Positions 16,316-24,750 are shown, counted from the first letter of the stretch. The stretch is 31,672 bases of DNA from Phosphoribacter sp044220725 (GCA_044220725.1 JBGAQN010000019.1:1-31672), one strand, 5' to 3'. Notes: generated from the sequence alone by a model not told the origin. Numbers and translations are program-made.

Positions 16316-17563
16316 GTGACCCGTACGGCGTTCCCTGCCCGCCTCGGCGCGACCCTGACCGTCGCCCTGGCCGCGATGTTGTCCGCGTGTAGTGCGTCCT
16401 CGGCTCCGGTCCCGCTGGCCGGTCAAACCACCCCAGCCAGCGCTGCCGCCTCCACTCAGGCCAACGCGACCGGCAGCGCGCCGTCCCCCACAGCGACGAA
16501 CACCCCCACCGGGCAGACGGTCACGGTCGCGCTCACCGGCGACGTGTTGCTGCACTCCGGAGTGACCGACCAAGCGCGCAAAGACGGCGCAGCCAACCCC
16601 TCCCAAGCAAGCAACGGCCTGGACTACCGACCGCTGCTGGCCGGGGCCAAGCCGTTCGCCGAGAGCGCCGACCTGGCTATTTGCAACCTGGAAACCCCGA
16701 TTGCGCCCTCCGGCGGGCCTTACACCACGTACCCCGTCTTCTCTGTTCCTCGTGAGATCCTGCCGGCCCTGGTCGACACTGGATTCGACGCCTGCACCAC
16801 GGCGTCCAACCACACCATCGACAAGGGTGTCGACGGAGTCAAGCGAACCCTGGATGCCATGGACGCGGCCGGCCTCAAACATGCCGGCAGCAACCGCAGC
16901 GCTGCGGAAGAAGCCGGCACGACGATGCTCGACGCCCACGGAGTCAAGGTCGCGCTGCTGGGATATTCATACGGGCTCAACGGCTTCCAGCTTCCGGCCG
17001 ACAAGAAGTGGGCCGTCGACATCATCGACACCGCGAAGATCCTCGCCGATGCCAAGGCCGCCCGGGCGGCTGGCGCCCAGATCGTCCTGGTTGCCCTACA
17101 CACCGGCCAGGAATACCAGATCCTGCCCACCGCCCAGCAACGCGATGTCGCGACGGCGTTGGCGGCTTCTCCCGACATCGACCTCATCTACGGGCACCAC
17201 GCTCACGTCGTCCAGCCCATCGACAAGCTCGGCGACACCTGGGTCGCCTACGGCCTGGGCAACATGATCGCCCACCAGCACCGGCTGCCCCATCTGGTCA
17301 AGGCACAGCACGAGGTCATGGCTCGGTTCACCTTCACCGAAGGCAGCGACGGCCGCTGGACGGTCACCCGGGCCGAAGCCCGTCCCGCCGCGATGAGCCA
17401 TCTATCCGAACCGCTGCGCTACCTCGACCTGGCCACGTTGCTGGCCGATCCCGCTGTCAGCGAGGCCCGCAAGGCGGCATACCGACCGTTCTACGACCGC
17501 GCCGTCAAGGCGCTGACCGCGCTGGGAGCCCAGACCAAAGGCCTCGTGATCGCCGGCCGTTAG
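16316..17563 (+). CDS. CapA-family (PGA_cap) metallophosphatase-like lipoprotein
   Basis: A 415-aa cell-surface protein. The signal peptide ends with lipobox LSAC (about residue 26), followed by a Ser/Thr/Ala/Pro linker and then a CapA domain: VALTGDVLLHSG, ADLAICNLETPI, TTASNHTIDKG, ALLGYSYG, VALHTGQEY and YGHHAHVVQPID. These Asp, Asn and His residues are the metal/phosphoesterase-type ligands of the family that includes the Bacillus poly-gamma-glutamate protein CapA. No capB/capC genes are present, so poly-glutamate synthesis should not be assumed; most actinobacterial members are uncharacterised. The start is GTG 16316 with TACCCT 6 nt upstream; ATG 16292 would add 8 residues. It converges on the peptidase gene with only 9 bp between stops. 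Confidence 0.9.
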   Translation: MTRTAFPARLGATLTVALAAMLSACSASSAPVPLAGQTTPASAAASTQANATGSAPSPTATNTPTGQTVTVALTGDVLLHSGVTDQARKDGAANPSQASNGLDYRPLLAGAKPFAESADLAICNLETPIAPSGGPYTTYPVFSVPREILPALVDTGFDACTTASNHTIDKGVDGVKRTLDAMDAAGLKHAGSNRSAAEEAGTTMLDAHGVKVALLGYSYGLNGFQLPADKKWAVDIIDTAKILADAKAARAAGAQIVLVALHTGQEYQILPTAQQRDVATALAASPDIDLIYGHHAHVVQPIDKLGDTWVAYGLGNMIAHQHRLPHLVKAQHEVMARFTFTEGSDGRWTVTRAEARPAAMSHLSEPLRYLDLATLLADPAVSEARKAAYRPFYDRAVKALTALGAQTKGLVIAGR

Positions 17564-17572
17564 GACCACCCC

Positions 17573-19219
17573 TCAGCACTTCAGCCCGTCTTTGGGCACG
17601 GTTCCCTTGACGTAGTAGTCGTCGATCGGTCGGTCGATGCACGAGTTGGAGCGGGTGTATGCCGTGTGCCCGTCGCCGTCGAAGGTCAGCAGGACCGCGT
17701 TGGCCAAGTCGGCGCGCAACCGCACCGACCATTCGTAGATCGTCGCCGGGTCCCGAGTCGTCCCAACGACGACGATCGGCCCGCTACCGGCCGCGGTGAT
17801 CTTCGCCGGCGTGGCGCCCGACTGGATCGGCCACACACCGCAGGCCACCGACCCCCAGGCCAGGAACCGACCCCATGTCGGCGCGACCTTAGTGAAGGCC
17901 TCGGCGTTCTGGTCGATCACGGCGAGATCAGCTGTGTCCGGTCGGTCGAGGCAGTTGACCGCGTAGATGACTTCCATGATGTTGCCCGCATAGCCGCCAC
18001 CCGAGTCACGGTCGGCATACTGGTTGGCCAGATCCATGAGGGCGTTCCCGTCGCCGTTCTTCGCGTCGATGAGTGCGGCGGTGAGCATCGGCCACGCCTG
18101 CTGCGAATACATGGCGTAGGCCATCCCGATGGCCCCCCAGGCTTCGGTGAGTTCGGTGACCTTCTGGTCGTTGGTCACTCGGATCGGTTGGGCATCCAGG
18201 CCGACGAGGAAGTCCCGCAACCATTGCATGCCCTCGTCGACCGTGGTTCCGAGCGGGCAGTTGGTCCGCTTGAGGCAACTTGCGACGTAGGCCCGCGTGG
18301 CAGCCTCGAAACCGCGCGCCTGGCCCTCGGAGAGCTCCCGAGAGGACAGGTCGGGGGGCACGACCCCATCGAGGACGAACCGGCCCACCTTCGTCGGGAA
18401 GAGCCCGGCGTACGTTGTCCCGAGGAAGGTGCCGTAGGACTTGCCCAGGTAGTGCAGGGTCGGTTCGCCCAGCGCAGCGCGCAAGACGTCCATGTCCTTG
18501 GCCGCGTCGACGGTCGACACGTGAGCCAGCAGCGTCCCGCCCCTGGCTCGGCAGCCGTCGGCAAGCTTCTTGGATCCATCGACGAACTGCTGCTTCTCGG
18601 CCGCATCGTCGGGCGTCGGGTCCATGCCCAGGAAGGCGTCGAGCCCGGCATCGTCGAGACAGTCGATCGGAGCGGATGCCCCCACCCCACGCGGGTCGAA
18701 GCCCACGATGTCGTATGCCGCCCGCACCGGCGCCCCGACGATCTGGCTGGCATGACTGGCGTAATCCACCCCCGAACCGCCAGGACCGCCCGGGTTGACC
18801 ACGAGTGAGCCGATCCTCCCCGACGACGAACGCGCCTTGACTCGCAGCACCGCCAGCTGGATCGTCGAACCCTGAGGTTGGGCGTAGTCGACCGGGACTT
18901 CCAGCGTGGCGCACTCCGACCCGGCGCAGGCGCGCCAGGTCAACTGCTGGGCGTAGAACCGGTCCAAGCCGGTGGTCCCGGTCGGCGGCTGGCGAGCGAC
19001 GCTCGGGTCAGCCGCGGCGGTGGGCACGATCGTCCCGCCGCCGCCCGCGTCGTCGTCCTTGGGCAGGAATGGCAGCACGAGGCAGGCCGAGAGCACGAGT
19101 TGCCCGACGAGTGCCGTCGCGAGGACCGTCAGCCCTCGCGACGCTGTCCGGGCAGACAGTCGTCGTGTGGCGATCGATGATGCGGTTGCCCTGCCTGGCG
19201 TGACGGCCCCGACGTTCAT
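17573..19219 (-). CDS. Secreted tripeptidyl aminopeptidase-like alpha/beta hydrolase (lipoprotein)
   Basis: A 548-aa hydrolase resembling the SlpD/Tap family of Streptomyces and related mycobacterial exported proteases. The export signal TVLATALVGQLVLSAC ends in a lipobox. The oxyanion loop is NPGGPGGSG, the nucleophile elbow GKSYGT, and the C-terminal TAP-like region has VGTTRDPAT (Asp) and GDGHTAY (His), completing a Ser-Asp-His triad. It probably releases short peptides from protein N-termini outside the membrane. ATG 19219 is preceded by AAGGAG at an 11-nt spacing. Upstream (19220-19304) is gene-free and carries one octamer copy at 19254. Confidence 0.92.
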   Translation of the reverse strand: MNVGAVTPGRATASSIATRRLSARTASRGLTVLATALVGQLVLSACLVLPFLPKDDDAGGGGTIVPTAAADPSVARQPPTGTTGLDRFYAQQLTWRACAGSECATLEVPVDYAQPQGSTIQLAVLRVKARSSSGRIGSLVVNPGGPGGSGVDYASHASQIVGAPVRAAYDIVGFDPRGVGASAPIDCLDDAGLDAFLGMDPTPDDAAEKQQFVDGSKKLADGCRARGGTLLAHVSTVDAAKDMDVLRAALGEPTLHYLGKSYGTFLGTTYAGLFPTKVGRFVLDGVVPPDLSSRELSEGQARGFEAATRAYVASCLKRTNCPLGTTVDEGMQWLRDFLVGLDAQPIRVTNDQKVTELTEAWGAIGMAYAMYSQQAWPMLTAALIDAKNGDGNALMDLANQYADRDSGGGYAGNIMEVIYAVNCLDRPDTADLAVIDQNAEAFTKVAPTWGRFLAWGSVACGVWPIQSGATPAKITAAGSGPIVVVGTTRDPATIYEWSVRLRADLANAVLLTFDGDGHTAYTRSNSCIDRPIDDYYVKGTVPKDGLKC

Positions 19220-19304
19220 GACCGGTGCTGCTCCTTGTCGTCCCCTGTTGTGCGGCATACCGAATCGTCGCATGCCCGGACGTGACCGGCACGTGCCGCC
19301 GCGC

Positions 19305-20456
19305 TCACCGGTCGCCAGATCCGGGGATCGCCAACGCCACAGCCATGGCCTCGAGGGCGAGCAGCGGCGGGACATTGAGGTTGATCCGTTCGCGCGCCTC
19401 GCCGATCGCGTCCATGCACTGCAACAGTCGCTCGGCGCTCATCGCTCCGGCGAGGGCGCGCACCTGGTCCAGCGCTTCGGCATTGACCAACTCGACGGTA
19501 GCCCCGGCAGTGACCAGGAGCGCATCGCGATACATCGACAGCAGGTCGACGAGCGACCGATCGACGACATCACGGCCGAATCGAGTCGCGCGGGCCTTCT
19601 GTTCCTTCTCCAGCGCAGCGAGCTGGGCGCGGATATGCGGTGGCTGGGTGCGCGCACCGGGATCGGCCCCCAGGGTTTCCATGAGCCGCGTGCGTTCGGC
19701 TGCATCGCGGGACGCGGACGACGCCCCGGCCTCGGCGTCGGCGATGCTCGCCAGGTCGGCCGCTGCGCCGACGGCGTCGCCGACCCCGCGGATGCGCAGC
19801 GGGAGGCTGATGATCTCGTGCCGCCGGTTGCGGGCCCCTTCGTCGCGGGCCAAACGCCGAGCCATGCCCACATGGCACTGCGCGGCTCGCGCGGCATACC
19901 TGGCCATCGGCTCCGGTATGCCGTCGCGCCGGGTCAACAGGTCGGCCACGGCCGCAACGGGCGGCGTCCGCAGCCGGACATGGCGGCACCTGGACCGGAT
20001 GGTGACGATGACATCTTCGAGGGACGGGGCGCACAGGATCCAGACGGTGCGCGGGGTTGGCTCCTCCAACGCCTTGAGCAGGGCGTCGGCCGCACGTTCG
20101 GTCAACCGATCGGCATCTTCGATCACGATGACCCGCCAGGCGCCGACAGACGGCCGCAGCCCGGCCTCCTGCACGAGCGCCCGGGTGTCTTCGACCTTGA
20201 TCGACAAGCCCTCGGTCGAGACGATCCGCACGTCAGCGTGAGTGCCTTCGGTCGCGGTCCGGCACTCACGGCAGGTGCCGCAGCCGTGGTCGGGGCATTG
20301 CAGGGCGGCGGCAAAGGCTCGGGCCGCGGTGGATCGACCGGAGCCGGGTGGGCCGGTGAGCAACCAAGAATGGGTCATCCCGGCCGGGTCAGTGGCGGCA
20401 TGGCTGAGGGTGCGGACCGTCTGCGACTGTCCGACGACGTCATCCCAGACACTCAC
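19305..20456 (-). CDS. holB: DNA polymerase III delta' subunit
   Basis: A 383-aa clamp-loader subunit that opens the sliding clamp with the tau/gamma and delta subunits. Walker A GPPGSGRS is at about 34-41, a zinc-binding cluster Cys-Pro-Asp-His-Gly-Cys-Gly-Thr-Cys-Arg-Glu-Cys at about 54-65, IVIEDADRLTERAADALLKALEEP (Walker B region) follows, and then the sensor-like TIRSRCRHVRL. GTG 20456 overlaps the tmk stop as GTGA, giving the usual actinobacterial tmk-holB pair. Two octamer copies (19893, 19917) stand in inverted orientation within the coding sequence. Confidence 0.95.
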   Translation of the reverse strand: MSVWDDVVGQSQTVRTLSHAATDPAGMTHSWLLTGPPGSGRSTAARAFAAALQCPDHGCGTCRECRTATEGTHADVRIVSTEGLSIKVEDTRALVQEAGLRPSVGAWRVIVIEDADRLTERAADALLKALEEPTPRTVWILCAPSLEDVIVTIRSRCRHVRLRTPPVAAVADLLTRRDGIPEPMARYAARAAQCHVGMARRLARDEGARNRRHEIISLPLRIRGVGDAVGAAADLASIADAEAGASSASRDAAERTRLMETLGADPGARTQPPHIRAQLAALEKEQKARATRFGRDVVDRSLVDLLSMYRDALLVTAGATVELVNAEALDQVRALAGAMSAERLLQCMDAIGEARERINLNVPPLLALEAMAVALAIPGSGDR

Positions 20457-21094
20457 AGCGTGACCCCCTCGGCCCGCAACCGAGCGAGCACGGCCTGGTG
20501 CAGTTCGGCGGGATCCGCGGTGCCGTCCAGGACGAGGTAGCGCTCGGGAGCGGCGGCGGCCAGGTCGAGGAAATGCTGGCGGACCCGCTCGTGGAAGTCG
20601 TCGCCCTCGGCCTCGATCCGGTCCTGGACCACCCCTCGGCGGGCTCGCCCCACGGCCGCTGGCACGTCGACGACGAAGGTCATGTCCGGGAACAGGCCGT
20701 CGACCGCCCAGGCGAGCAAGTCGTGGATCTCCTGCGGCCCCAGGGCGCGTCCAGCCCCTTGATAGGCGATCGAGGAATCGGTGTAGCGGTCGGTGAGCAC
20801 GTCGGCGCCGCGGTCAAGGGTCGGACGGATCAGTTCGTCGACATGGTGGGCCTTGTCGGCGGCATACAGCAGGGCCTCGGCGCGGGGGCTGACGTGGTCA
20901 CCGTGCATGACCAGCCGCCGGATCTCCGCCCCGAGTGGTGTCCCACCCGGCTGCCGGGTGACCAGCACCTCGCGGCCGGCCGCCTCCAGCGCCGCAGCGA
21001 GCAGGCGCACCTGGGTGGACTTTCCCGCCCCGTCGCCGCCCTCGAAGGCGACGAACAATCCCGTGGGGGGTGTCGTCGAGGGCGGGTGGCTCAC
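20453..21094 (-). CDS. tmk: Thymidylate kinase
   Basis: A 213-aa kinase making dTDP from dTMP. It contains FVAFEGGDGAGKST (P-loop), VLVTRQPGGTPLG (DR/RxPGGT type), the DRY-like LTDRYTDSSIAYQGAGR and the LID region. GTG 21094 is supported by TAGGCT located 7 nt upstream, a leaderless arrangement. A longer GTG reading from 21124 would run through the hairpin at 21109-21136. It is coupled to holB by a 4-nt overlap. Confidence 0.95.
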   Translation of the reverse strand: MSHPPSTTPPTGLFVAFEGGDGAGKSTQVRLLAAALEAAGREVLVTRQPGGTPLGAEIRRLVMHGDHVSPRAEALLYAADKAHHVDELIRPTLDRGADVLTDRYTDSSIAYQGAGRALGPQEIHDLLAWAVDGLFPDMTFVVDVPAAVGRARRGVVQDRIEAEGDDFHERVRQHFLDLAAAAPERYLVLDGTADPAELHQAVLARLRAEGVTL

Positions 21095-21101
21095 GGTCCG
21101 A

Positions 21102-21107
21102 AGCCTA
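21102..21107 (-). promoter_or_regulatory. Probable -10 box of tmk
   Basis: TAGGCT on the minus strand lies 7 nt before GTG 21094 and directly follows the hairpin that ends the MerR transcript. The -35 region would lie within the hairpin. Confidence 0.45.
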
Positions 21108-21108
21108 A

Positions 21109-21136
21109 GCCGTATGCCGGACACCCGGCATACGGC
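21109..21136 (-). terminator. Terminator-like hairpin made of two inverted octamer copies
   Basis: GCCGTATGCCGG-ACAC-CCGGCATACGGC is a perfect 12-bp stem with a 4-nt loop, 20 bp after the stop of the TipA-like gene. On the minus strand it is followed by TTAGGCTT, a weak U-tract that also holds the tmk -10. Each arm is one copy of the window-wide octamer. Confidence 0.6.
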
Positions 21137-21155
21137 CTAGCTCGCGCTGCGAGGC

Positions 21156-21959
21156 TCAGGCGCCGCAGGGGTCTCGCTCTTGCGCGTTGGCGTGGATGGC
21201 GTCGTGGACATACTGCGCCATCCCCACCCGGATGTCCTCGTAGGTCTTGGTGAACCGAGGATCAGCCAGGTACAGGTCTGCCAGCCCTCGATGCATGGCA
21301 TACGAGCAGTCGTAGAACCGCTCGATCGACCGCCGATGCGCCTCGGCGGCCTCCATCGCGACCGGGCTTGTGGGCGGCATACCGGCGTCCATGGCCGCCG
21401 CGAAACCCTCCCCGACAGCCTGCATTTCCACCTTCACCTGCGCCCAGTCCGCCGTCGTGTAGCGGGCCGTCCGCTCCCGGGACTGCCGCCAGGCGTCGGT
21501 CTCGCCCCAGCGCTGCTGCGCCTCCGCCTCGTAGTCGTCAGAGAAGCCGTCGCCGAACAGCTCCCTCATCTCCTCGCGCGTGGCGGGTCGGTCGTTCATC
21601 GTTGCCTCCAAGGCCGTGTCGATGGCTGTGACGAGCTCCCGCAGCTCGTCCAGCCGATGCAGGACCGCGGCCCGCTGCCGACGCAGATGTTCGGCACTGG
21701 CCCGCGAATCGGTGGCGCCCGCCTGCAGCAGCGTGGCGATCTGCTCGAGCGGGAACTCCAACCGGCGGTAAACGACGACGTGCTGCAACCTGACGAGATC
21801 GGCGGCGGTGTAGAGCCGATAGCCCGCCCGCGAGCGTTCGCTCGGCACGACCAGCCCGATCTCGTCGTAGTGATGCAGGGTCCGCACCGTCACCCCGAAC
21901 AGGTCGGCCACCTGGCCCACCGTCAACGGGGTGTCGATGTCGGTCACGGTCGTCGGCAT
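21156..21959 (-). CDS. TipA-like MerR-family transcriptional regulator
   Basis: A 267-aa regulator with an N-terminal MerR helix-turn-helix (LTVGQVADLFGVTVRTLHHYDEIGL, continuing into wing RAGYRLY), a helical dimerisation segment, and a C-terminal TipAS domain (about 130-267, including SIERFYDCSYAMHRGLADLYLADPRF) that binds thiopeptides and other hydrophobic ligands in Streptomyces TipA. It probably activates its own promoter on ligand binding. ATG 21959 (MPTTVTD) is chosen; the upstream in-frame reading to 21980 would run into the operator. No obvious efflux target gene lies beside it, so its target may be itself. Confidence 0.92.
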   Translation of the reverse strand: MPTTVTDIDTPLTVGQVADLFGVTVRTLHHYDEIGLVVPSERSRAGYRLYTAADLVRLQHVVVYRRLEFPLEQIATLLQAGATDSRASAEHLRRQRAAVLHRLDELRELVTAIDTALEATMNDRPATREEMRELFGDGFSDDYEAEAQQRWGETDAWRQSRERTARYTTADWAQVKVEMQAVGEGFAAAMDAGMPPTSPVAMEAAEAHRRSIERFYDCSYAMHRGLADLYLADPRFTKTYEDIRVGMAQYVHDAIHANAQERDPCGA

Positions 21960-21973
21960 GCCCTTACCTTCGC

Positions 21974-21996
21974 CCCTCACCTCGCGTGAGGGTCAA
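21974..21996 (-). promoter_or_regulatory. MerR/TipA-type operator and -35 of the regulator gene
   Basis: The dyad CCCTCAC-CTCGC-GTGAGGG (plus-strand reading, 21974-21992) abuts a minus-strand TTGACC (21991-21996), a good -35. This matches the known plan of the Streptomyces tipA promoter, a CCTCAC/GTGAGG dyad inside an over-long spacer. The -10 is weak (AAGGTA region). Confidence 0.7.
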
Positions 21997-22074
21997 GTCC
22001 GTTTCCCGGCACTGTATGCCGCCGCGCCCGCCCATTCGCTGCCACGGCGCCGCGCCCTCCTCGCCGAGAGGTGG

Positions 22075-22773
22075 TCAGCCGACGCCGTTGTCTCGGGCCC
22101 ACAGCGCCGCGCTGGTGCGGTCGGCGACCCCAATATGACGGAACACGTTGCCCAGGTGGGCCTTGACGGTCCGCTCGGAGATCCCCAGTTGCCGGGCGAC
22201 CTGCTTGTTGGCCATGCCTTGGGCCACCAGCACGAGCACCTCACGCTCCCGAGCACTCAGCGCCGCGGCCGGGTCGGCTGGCTTGGAGCTGGGCAACAGC
22301 GCCCGCGTGACTCGGGCATCCAACGGAGCGTGACCCGCTGCGGCCGATCGGATCGCCTCGAGCACGTCGCGGGGGTCGCTGTCCTTGAGCAGATAGCCGA
22401 CGGCCCCAGCCGCCAACGCTGCGGTGACCCGCTCGTGCTCGACGAAGGACGTGAGCACGACGACCCGCGCCGACTCCCCGGCGTCGCGCAGCCGCGCCGT
22501 CCCCTCGATGCCGTCGACGCCCGGCATCGACAGGTCCATGAGCACGATGTCGGGCTTGGCTGCCCGCACGACGGCCAGCGCCTCCGACCCGTCGGCGGCC
22601 TCGCCCACGACGGTCAGGTCCGCCGCCGCGTCGATGATCCCCCGCAAGCCGGCGCGGACGAGTCGGTGGTCGTCGACGAGAACGACGGTGATCGGGCGAC
22701 TCGGCGCGCGGCGACCCTGGCCGGTGGAGTCCGCCGATGGGTCCGTGAGCGGGGTTGCGGGAGTAGCGGTCAC
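22075..22773 (-). CDS. NarL/LuxR-family response regulator
   Basis: A 232-aa two-component regulator. The receiver domain starts at ITVVLVDDHRLVRAG (acidic pair), with the phospho-acceptor Asp in DIVLMDLSMPG and the conserved Lys in GYLLKDSDP. The C-terminal LuxR helix-turn-helix is LSAREREVLVLVAQGMANKQVARQLGISERTVKAHLGN and following. GTG 22773 overlaps the kinase stop as GTGA and has AGGAGG (22780-22785) exactly 6 nt upstream; that spacer is an octamer copy. It forms a pair with the kinase. Confidence 0.95.
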   Translation of the reverse strand: MTATPATPLTDPSADSTGQGRRAPSRPITVVLVDDHRLVRAGLRGIIDAAADLTVVGEAADGSEALAVVRAAKPDIVLMDLSMPGVDGIEGTARLRDAGESARVVVLTSFVEHERVTAALAAGAVGYLLKDSDPRDVLEAIRSAAAGHAPLDARVTRALLPSSKPADPAAALSAREREVLVLVAQGMANKQVARQLGISERTVKAHLGNVFRHIGVADRTSAALWARDNGVG

Positions 22774-24173
22774 GGCATACCTCCTGAGGGGGGCGGCAGG
22801 AGCAGGCGCCAGCGGGTGCCGGCTCCCGGGGCGGAGGCGACCTGGAGCACGGCCCCGGCCCCCTCGGCCAGATCGGTGAGCACGCGCAGGCCGAAGTGGC
22901 CGTGGCGGGTGCGGCTGGCGACGACATCGAACCCGACGCCGTTGTCCCGGACGACGAGCTCGGTATGCCGGGTGCTCACCTCCCGCGTCAGCGTCACCGA
23001 CACCGTGCAGGCCCCGGCGTGTTTGGCGACGTTGCGCAGACATTCGCGGGTCACCCGGTAGATGAGGTGGGCCGACTCCTCGTCGAGCGAGCCGACGGTT
23101 GCGCGGTCCAGATCGACCGTGACCGTCGTGCCTCGGGAGCGCAGCGGGCCGGCGAGGTCCTCGACCGCAGCGGCAAGCCCGGCGTCGGCCAGGCGATCGG
23201 GATAAAGGTCGACGAGCAGGGAGCGCAGGCTGGCCACACTGGCCCGGACGGTCCCACCGGCCTCGCGGATGTCGTCGGCCAGCGCGGGCAGGCCTGCAGC
23301 AGCAGCCTGTTCGGCCGCGCCCGCAACGACGAGCGAGCTGGCGACCAACTCCTGGACCGGGCCGTCGTGCAAGGTGGCGGCAATGCGGCGCCGCTCTTCC
23401 TCGGAGGCATCGACGGCACGCCGCAGGAGGGCCTCGCGGTGCTCGTGGGCTTGTCGAAGGCGTCCGAGGACCTTCCACAGGACGGGGGTCATCAGGACGA
23501 AGAGCAAGAGCAGGCTGCTGGCCAGCAGTCCGGCCAACCCTCGCCACAGGTCGCTGGTGCGCTCGGCCACCGGCGCGTAGGCGCCATACACCTCGAAGAG
23601 CAACGGCTGGCCACCCGGGGTCCACACGGGGCGATAGACCTCGAGCAGCTTGCCCCCATAGCGCTCGAACTCGTTCTCGGACCGGTCCAGGTCCGAGACC
23701 TCGGCCTTGGTTTGCGGGGTCGCGAGCACGTCGAGTTGTTCGGGGTCCAGAGGGAAGCGCTGGCCGACCAGCCTGGTCTCGTCGGCATAGACAATGGTGC
23801 CATCGGGCGTCCACAGCTTGACCCGGACGATGTTGTTGGGCAGGACGCTGTCGCGGACGATCCGGTCGAACGCGGCATACGCCGTCTGGTCACCGGCCAC
23901 GAGCGCCTCGGTGAGGGCCGGTTGGACGACCGCTTCGGCGAGCAGGTTCGCGGTGTGGGCGGCGTCATTGACCGCTTCGCGCTCGGCCAGACGGCTCGCT
24001 GCGACCGACGTCCCGACCAAGACCAGGCCAAAAACGACGAGGGCCGCGACGACGAGCTGAGCCAGGGTGCGCCCCGGGGTAGGCAAGGCTTGAAGACGCG
24101 CTGCGGGCTGGCCGTCGGCTAGGGTCACCCAGGCCACGATGGGCGCCGAGGGGGGCTGGTCCTCGGCGCCCAC
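22770..24173 (-). CDS. Sensor histidine kinase (HisKA_3, NarX/LiaS type)
   Basis: A 467-aa membrane kinase. TM1 is TLAQLVVAALVVFGLVLVG (about 34-52), an extracytoplasmic sensor of about 165 residues follows, and TM2 is LLASSLLLLFVLMTPVLW. The dimerisation/phospho-acceptor segment is EERRRIAATLHDGPVQEL (His). The ATPase domain has NVAKHAGA (N box), VVRDNGVGFD (G1) and GHFGLRVL (G2). The start is uncertain: GTG 24173 leaves 37 nt after the upstream gene, and GTG 24137 is possible; neither has a strong ribosome site, suggesting coupling to the upstream gene. The ligand is unknown. Confidence 0.93.
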   Translation of the reverse strand: MGAEDQPPSAPIVAWVTLADGQPAARLQALPTPGRTLAQLVVAALVVFGLVLVGTSVAASRLAEREAVNDAAHTANLLAEAVVQPALTEALVAGDQTAYAAFDRIVRDSVLPNNIVRVKLWTPDGTIVYADETRLVGQRFPLDPEQLDVLATPQTKAEVSDLDRSENEFERYGGKLLEVYRPVWTPGGQPLLFEVYGAYAPVAERTSDLWRGLAGLLASSLLLLFVLMTPVLWKVLGRLRQAHEHREALLRRAVDASEEERRRIAATLHDGPVQELVASSLVVAGAAEQAAAAGLPALADDIREAGGTVRASVASLRSLLVDLYPDRLADAGLAAAVEDLAGPLRSRGTTVTVDLDRATVGSLDEESAHLIYRVTRECLRNVAKHAGACTVSVTLTREVSTRHTELVVRDNGVGFDVVASRTRHGHFGLRVLTDLAEGAGAVLQVASAPGAGTRWRLLLPPPSGGMP

Positions 24174-24210
24174 GGGCGGGGTTGGTGACGCGGTCAGGAT
24201 GCGCGCCCTT

Positions 24211-24750
24211 TCAGTCGTCGGAGCCGTGGCCACCGGAGCCATGGTCATCGCCAGGACCATCATCGCCCCCGCCGGAGCCGGAAGACCCAGAACCCGAGCC
24301 CGACGAGCCGGAGTTGTCGTCATCGTCGTCGGAGGTGCTCGGGGACGAGCTCGACGAACTGGACGTGCCAGAGGAGGTGGAGGTGCCGGACGAGGTGGAG
24401 GTGCCAGACGAGCGCGTCGAGGACGACATCGATGACGATGCGGAGGTAGCCGAGCTGGACGAGCGCGCCGTCGTGGCAGAGCTCGACGACGTGGCCGATG
24501 TCGAATCGTCCGAGGAACCCCGAGGGCGGTCGCCGCCGTTGTCGTCTCCCGGCTCTGGAGTGCGGGTGGTCCGGTCGCCGCCGTGGTCGTCGGCGGTCGC
24601 CGCGGGGGTGCTCGACGAGCTGCTGACGAGCTGGACGGACGCCGGGACCGTGGTCGGCAGCGACTGGGCGAACGACTCGTTGCCGAGCAGGCCGACGGCC
24701 GCCGGGACGACCGCCGCCGTGGCGGCGATGGCAAGAGCGATGCGCTTCAT
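24211..24750 (-). CDS. Small secreted Ser/Thr/Asp/Gly-rich protein
   Basis: A 179-aa protein with a clear signal peptide (MKRIALAIAATAAVVPAAVG, likely cleavage near SFA-QS, about residue 28). A disordered low-complexity body follows: Ser runs, GTSTSS repeats, an Asp run and a Gly/Ser/Asp/His tail. No domain is recognised. ATG 24750 has AAGGAAG about 7 nt upstream. It precedes the kinase gene by 37 bp on the same strand and probably shares its transcript, hinting at an extracytoplasmic partner or ligand for the sensor. An Asp/His-rich tail could bind cations; that is inference. Confidence 0.75.
   Translation of the reverse strand: MKRIALAIAATAAVVPAAVGLLGNESFAQSLPTTVPASVQLVSSSSSTPAATADDHGGDRTTRTPEPGDDNGGDRPRGSSDDSTSATSSSSATTARSSSSATSASSSMSSSTRSSGTSTSSGTSTSSGTSSSSSSSPSTSDDDDDNSGSSGSGSGSSGSGGGDDGPGDDHGSGGHGSDD

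Noticed and set aside
16100..16330. Integration site or genomic island at tRNA-Thr
   Set aside because: No integrase gene and no duplicated tRNA 3' end is visible in the window.
16175..16939. Minus-strand open frame opposite the start of the capA-like gene
   Set aside because: Gly/Arg-rich antisense shadow without domain features; the CapA reading has a lipobox and family motifs.
22770..24734. Histidine kinase extended to start at 24734
   Set aside because: The extra N-terminus is an Arg/Pro-rich out-of-frame reading of the Ser-rich secreted gene, which has its own signal peptide and ribosome site.
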